The notes beneath the pieces are model-generated. The model did not search any database, was not told where the DNA came from, and saw only the letters and a program-made list of their open reading frames with translations. The translations under genes were made by a program, and so were the position numbers. Source: Clostridiales bacterium (GTDB lineage Bacteria > Bacillota > Clostridia > Lachnospirales > WRAX01). From it: a stretch of DNA of 8,925 bases. The stretch is taken from the NCBI GenBank assembly GCA_031277155.1, contig JAITMW010000045.1, positions 1-8,925 on the forward strand, given 5' to 3'. Shown in pieces: positions 6,691-8,925 of the stretch. Position 1 is the first letter of the stretch. Every line of letters starts with the position of its first letter.

Positions 6691-6754
6691 TGACGCCGCC
6701 CCCAATGTAGGGGCGAGGTTTTCTCGCCCCGGGGCGGCATGACGCCGCCCCTAC
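6691..6754. repeat. GC-rich palindromic repeat unit of two abutting hairpins
   Basis: GGGGCGAG (6710-6717) pairs with CTCGCCCC (6723-6730) across a 5-nt loop. Directly abutting it, GGGGCGGC (6731-6738) pairs with GCCGCCCC (6744-6751) across a 5-nt loop. The whole is bracketed by GTAGGGGCG (6708-6716) and its complement CGCCCCTAC (6746-6754). TGACGCCGCCCC occurs directly repeated at 6691-6702 and 6740-6751. This composition resembles short dispersed palindromic repeats found between genes in many Clostridia, but only one unit lies in this window, so dispersal is an inference. The right arm contains the cvpA stop codon (6751-6753 on the minus strand). Confidence 0.7.
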
Positions 6755-7458
6755 GGGAACAACCGCAAAATAAGGTCCAGCGCGAAATTTCTTTCATTAA
6801 GCGGCCCGGCGATGACAGATGCCTCCAGCATTTGGGCCACATCCACGGCTGAATTTGCACTTAGGTAGACAACGACGACACCCAGCACCAGCCATGTGAG
6901 CAATATGCCCCAAGCCGCGCCGATTGCGCCGCCCAAAACCTTGTTGAGGGTGTTTAGCACGGGCAGCTTTGTCAGGATGTTAAGCACGCGCGTAAGCAGC
7001 ATCAGGCCAAAAAAGACGAGGACAAAGACGAGGACCATGGAGATGATATTGATGACAATGCCGGCCAAAAACCCCGCCACATAGTCCGCAAAATCAAAGG
7101 CGCCGATGGCCGCGCGGATGATGGCATTGTTGTTTTCAATCAGGGCATCGCGGAAAAAGGCGGGAAGCGGCAAATTTTGCAAAAATTCCGCCTCGGCCAC
7201 GCGGCCGCCCGCATCCACCGCCGCATCATAGATGGCGGCATCCAACCCCATGCTGTCGCGTATGGCCGCAGACAGCGCGTCAAAAAAGCCGTCAATGCCG
7301 CGCAAAAACCGCCCCATATGCGGATAAAGCAGATTTGTCAAAAAAATCGCAATCAAAAAATTCGCAAATCCCAAGACGGTGCGCACAAAGCCGCGCCACG
7401 CGCCAATGGTGATGCATAGGGTCATGATGCCTATTACAAGAATGTCTAATGTGTTCAC
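6751..7458 (-). CDS. CvpA-family membrane protein
   Basis: This 235-residue integral membrane protein has four predicted helices (about 4-22, 28-45, 128-154, 175-200). The first pair contains GAWRGFVRTVLGF (19-31) and the last is preceded by LNKVLGGAIGAAWG (171-184); both are typical of the CvpA family. Members are linked to colicin V production in E. coli and to envelope stress tolerance, but the molecular role is unsettled. I start it at GTG 7458, since AGGAG (7471-7467) is 8 nt upstream; the GTG at 7467 overlaps that binding site. The site itself overlaps the stop codon of the DUF5711 gene, so the two are translationally close and surely co-transcribed. A long, variable Ala/Asp-rich stretch (about 50-120) separates the helix pairs. 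The final codons and stop abut the palindromic repeat. Confidence 0.88.
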   Translation of the reverse strand: MNTLDILVIGIMTLCITIGAWRGFVRTVLGFANFLIAIFLTNLLYPHMGRFLRGIDGFFDALSAAIRDSMGLDAAIYDAAVDAGGRVAEAEFLQNLPLPAFFRDALIENNNAIIRAAIGAFDFADYVAGFLAGIVINIISMVLVFVLVFFGLMLLTRVLNILTKLPVLNTLNKVLGGAIGAAWGILLTWLVLGVVVVYLSANSAVDVAQMLEASVIAGPLNERNFALDLILRLFP

Positions 7459-7469
7459 TTCTGTCACTC

Positions 7470-8672
7470 CTAATTATTCCTCACCCGCCGCAAAACGCTG
7501 GTTTGCCCGGGCGAAAGGGCGGCCAGGCTGTTTGAATCGCCCAACATACCCACATCCCGCACATTGCCCGCAAGCCGTTTCTCCCACAGCACCTGCCCAT
7601 TGTTTGACAGCGCCGTCAAATGGCCCTGATTGCAGCCCACAACAAGGTTGCCGCCCTGGGCCTGAAGATTCCGCACGGCGCCGCCGGCCGTAGTATGGGC
7701 AAAAAGCTCTATTCCAAAGGAATTGCGGGCTATAACAGTTCCGGATGGGTGGCCGGGCCGATTTAACATGGCGTCTCCATAGGCCACCGCAAACCAATTG
7801 TCCGCAAATTCCACATGTGTTACGCGATTGCCCAGCGGGGTTTCCCAAATGGTCTCCGCCACAGAATTAAGTACAAAGATGCGCGTATCAGACAGCGCCA
7901 CCAGGCTGCCATTGGCCAAAAAGCGCATAGAGCCAATGATTTGCCCGGGATTGTGCCTGTTTTCCGCAAAGATGCCGTCTGCCCCCGCATGATTGCCATA
8001 AATTGACACAAGGCTAATGAAGCTGTTCATCTGCGCGTCGTTGATATCCAGATATGATATGGCCATAACGCGCCCGTCATGGGAAATGTCCATTAAAAGG
8101 GGCACAATATTTTCGTCCGCATGGCCGCCGTAATAGAACATTGTGCCAAAATTGTTGTAAACCGCAATATCCAATATGCCCCTGCCGCCGTCAGTCATAA
8201 TGGCCGCAAAGCCCTGCATACCCAGCGCAAAGCGCACAATGGGCGCGTCTGTCGGTATGGAATACAACAGCCCCTGCGCGTTGTACACATGAAAAAGCCT
8301 TCCGCCCTGCTCTAAAATGGCGGCATAGCTGCCGCGCCCAAACAAAACGGGATTTGCCATAGCATGGGAATGTCGAAAAACTTCCGCGCCGTCGGCATTA
8401 TGAAAGCGCATGGCATCCCGCGTTGCCAAGAAAAATCCGCCATCTGTCGCAAAAATCTGCGCGCCGGCCCCGGCCTCATGCGTTATATATGCGGCCTCCA
8501 CAAAGTGCATGGGGGGATTTAGAAAATCCGCCAGCGCCTGGGTATTGCCTGTGGCTTCGCTGATAATCAACCCTGCTGCGGCCATAACAAGCAAAATGAC
8601 GCACAGCCTTTTAAATGAAAATCGTCTTTTCGCCGTAGTTTTTCTTGAAATCTCTTTTGATGTTGCATCCAT
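7470..8672 (-). CDS. DUF5711-like membrane-anchored beta-propeller protein
   Basis: This 400-residue protein has a short basic cytoplasmic N-terminus (KTTAKRRFSFKR, 11-22), one membrane segment (about 23-38) and a large, presumably extracytoplasmic domain. That domain has blade-like repeats of the form aromatic or aliphatic, x-Asn-x-x-Gly-x-x-hydrophobic, then a Val-containing strand: about 90-111, 129-150, 267-289, 316-337 and 354-376. The clearest are VLNSVAETIWETPL and ALSNNGQVLWEKRL, which look like PQQ/WD-type propeller strands. I infer a propeller scaffold and see no catalytic residues. The family (DUF5711) is recognised from layout and the conserved CvpA neighbour, not from a search. 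ATG 8672 has AGGAGG (8686-8681) 8 nt upstream. It lies directly behind a terminator-like hairpin in a structured leader, so expression should depend on read-through. Confidence 0.8.
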   Translation of the reverse strand: MDATSKEISRKTTAKRRFSFKRLCVILLVMAAAGLIISEATGNTQALADFLNPPMHFVEAAYITHEAGAGAQIFATDGGFFLATRDAMRFHNADGAEVFRHSHAMANPVLFGRGSYAAILEQGGRLFHVYNAQGLLYSIPTDAPIVRFALGMQGFAAIMTDGGRGILDIAVYNNFGTMFYYGGHADENIVPLLMDISHDGRVMAISYLDINDAQMNSFISLVSIYGNHAGADGIFAENRHNPGQIIGSMRFLANGSLVALSDTRIFVLNSVAETIWETPLGNRVTHVEFADNWFAVAYGDAMLNRPGHPSGTVIARNSFGIELFAHTTAGGAVRNLQAQGGNLVVGCNQGHLTALSNNGQVLWEKRLAGNVRDVGMLGDSNSLAALSPGQTSVLRRVRNN

Positions 8673-8686
8673 GCAATCACCCTCCT

Positions 8687-8714
8687 AAAAATCACCGCTA
8701 GCAGTGATAATTTT
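8687..8714 (-). terminator. Terminator-like hairpin abutting the DUF5711 ribosome binding site
   Basis: On the minus strand, ATCACTG (8708-8702) pairs with CGGTGAT (8697-8691), including one G-T wobble, around a CTAG tetraloop. A run of five T ends at 8687, and AAAATT precedes the stem. The T run is immediately followed by AGGAGG (8686-8681). There is no room for another promoter between this hairpin and the ATG, so it can act as an attenuator, or as the 3' end of a separate RNA with partial read-through. Confidence 0.6.
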
Positions 8715-8718
8715 GGGA

Positions 8719-8893
8719 CAGGTCTAAGAACCTGCGGTCAATAAGCTGCTACCCGCCTTTGCGGCTGATTTTCCGCCACCCTTCGTCGGGCGCTCCTAGC
8801 AGATTAACTCTGTATATGCGTCGTCGCGCCCTCCTTGATTGGCTAAAAATCAGCTTCGCAAATTCGGGCAGCCCATTATTGACCGCAGGTTCT
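8719..8893 (-). ncRNA. Large structured leader RNA of unassigned class
   Basis: On the minus strand, AGAACCTGCGGTCAATAA (8893-8876) pairs perfectly with its complement at 8744-8727, giving an 18-bp closing helix. Nested inside are GCTGC/GCAGC, UUUGCG (8862-8857)/CGCAAA (8763-8758), GCUGAUUUU (8854-8846)/AAAAUCAGC (8772-8764), GGGCGC/GCGCCC (8831-8826 with 8793-8788) and a terminal CAGA-GUUAA-UCUG hairpin (8812-8800). Bulges are asymmetric, as in functional RNAs. The promoter start falls at the first bases of the closing helix. An alternative hairpin, CAGGTT-CTTA-GACCTG (8734-8719), competes with the base of that helix. I could not match T-box, cobalamin, lysine, TPP, FMN or M-box consensus motifs by eye. 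Candidates are a riboswitch-like attenuator, a known stand-alone RNA such as raiA or 6S, or a new class. A palindromic mobile element is less likely because promoter and terminator frame it exactly. Confidence 0.6.
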
Positions 8894-8894
8894 C

Positions 8895-8923
8895 ATTATA
8901 ACAAAAATTAAACCCAAATTCAA
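8895..8923 (-). promoter_or_regulatory. Near-consensus sigma-A promoter for the leader RNA and DUF5711-cvpA operon
   Basis: TTGAAT (8923-8918) and a perfect TATAAT (8900-8895) on the minus strand are separated by 17 nt, with an AT-rich spacer. The start is expected near 8888-8892, at the first bases of the 18-bp closing helix. The transcript would run about 215 nt before the DUF5711 ATG. Confidence 0.8.
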
Positions 8924-8925
8924 CC

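Noticed and set aside
6691..6754. CRISPR array
   Set aside because: There is only one repeat unit pair, with no regularly spaced unique spacers and no cas genes.
8727..8893. Transposable palindrome (MITE) with 18-bp terminal inverted repeats
   Set aside because: The flanks show no target-site duplication, and the element starts exactly at a promoter start and ends just before a terminator and ribosome binding site. An RNA structure explains it better, though a search for other copies would settle it.
8727..8893. T-box leader, suggested by AAGGGTGGCGG in the minus-strand leader
   Set aside because: The T-box core (GGGTGG followed by ACCGCG) and an AGTA-box/specifier arrangement are not present, and the downstream gene is not an aminoacyl-tRNA synthetase or amino-acid gene.

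Overview
The window looks like a chromosomal segment of a Clostridia-type Firmicute, possibly Lachnospirales-like. This rests on strong AGGAGG-type ribosome binding sites, textbook sigma-A promoters with 17-nt spacers, one bifunctional Rel enzyme, and a DUF5711-CvpA gene pair. The core genes are GC-rich at third codon positions, while 2637-4399 is visibly more AT-rich. The genus cannot be named from the sequence alone.

Layout. At the left edge is the N-terminus of an unidentified minus-strand gene (1-89). Its promoter is divergent from that of relA. relA (266-2614, +) encodes the full (p)ppGpp synthetase/hydrolase. An AT-richer accessory stretch follows: a small membrane-anchored protein (2637-3206), two overlapping mini-ORFs (3229-3308), and a lipoprotein with a metallopeptidase-like but degenerate HxxxH motif (3305-4399). 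Next comes a tight four-gene run, 4429-6676: a glyoxalase-II-like metallo-beta-lactamase-fold hydrolase, an AmiS/UreI-family channel, a nicotinamidase-like cysteine hydrolase, and MsrA. It ends at an intrinsic terminator that overlaps the msrA stop codon.

The intergenic stretch 6691-6754 holds a compact GC-rich repeat of two abutting hairpins, whose right arm supplies the stop codon of the convergent cvpA-like gene. That gene (6751-7458, -) lies downstream of a membrane-anchored beta-propeller-like DUF5711 protein (7470-8672, -), and the two form a minus-strand operon.

The most striking element is at the right edge. Between a near-consensus minus-strand promoter (8895-8923) and the DUF5711 start lies a leader of about 200 nt. 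A perfect 18-bp stem closes a nested rod of further helices. A terminator-like hairpin then sits directly against the Shine-Dalgarno sequence. This is either a cis-acting attenuator (riboswitch-like) or a stand-alone structured RNA whose read-through drives the DUF5711-cvpA operon. I could not assign it to a known RNA class by eye.

Functionally, the window combines stringent-response control, thiol and methionine-sulfoxide repair housekeeping, a likely small-amide (perhaps nicotinamide) uptake and deamidation pair, and an envelope-associated operon under possible RNA control.
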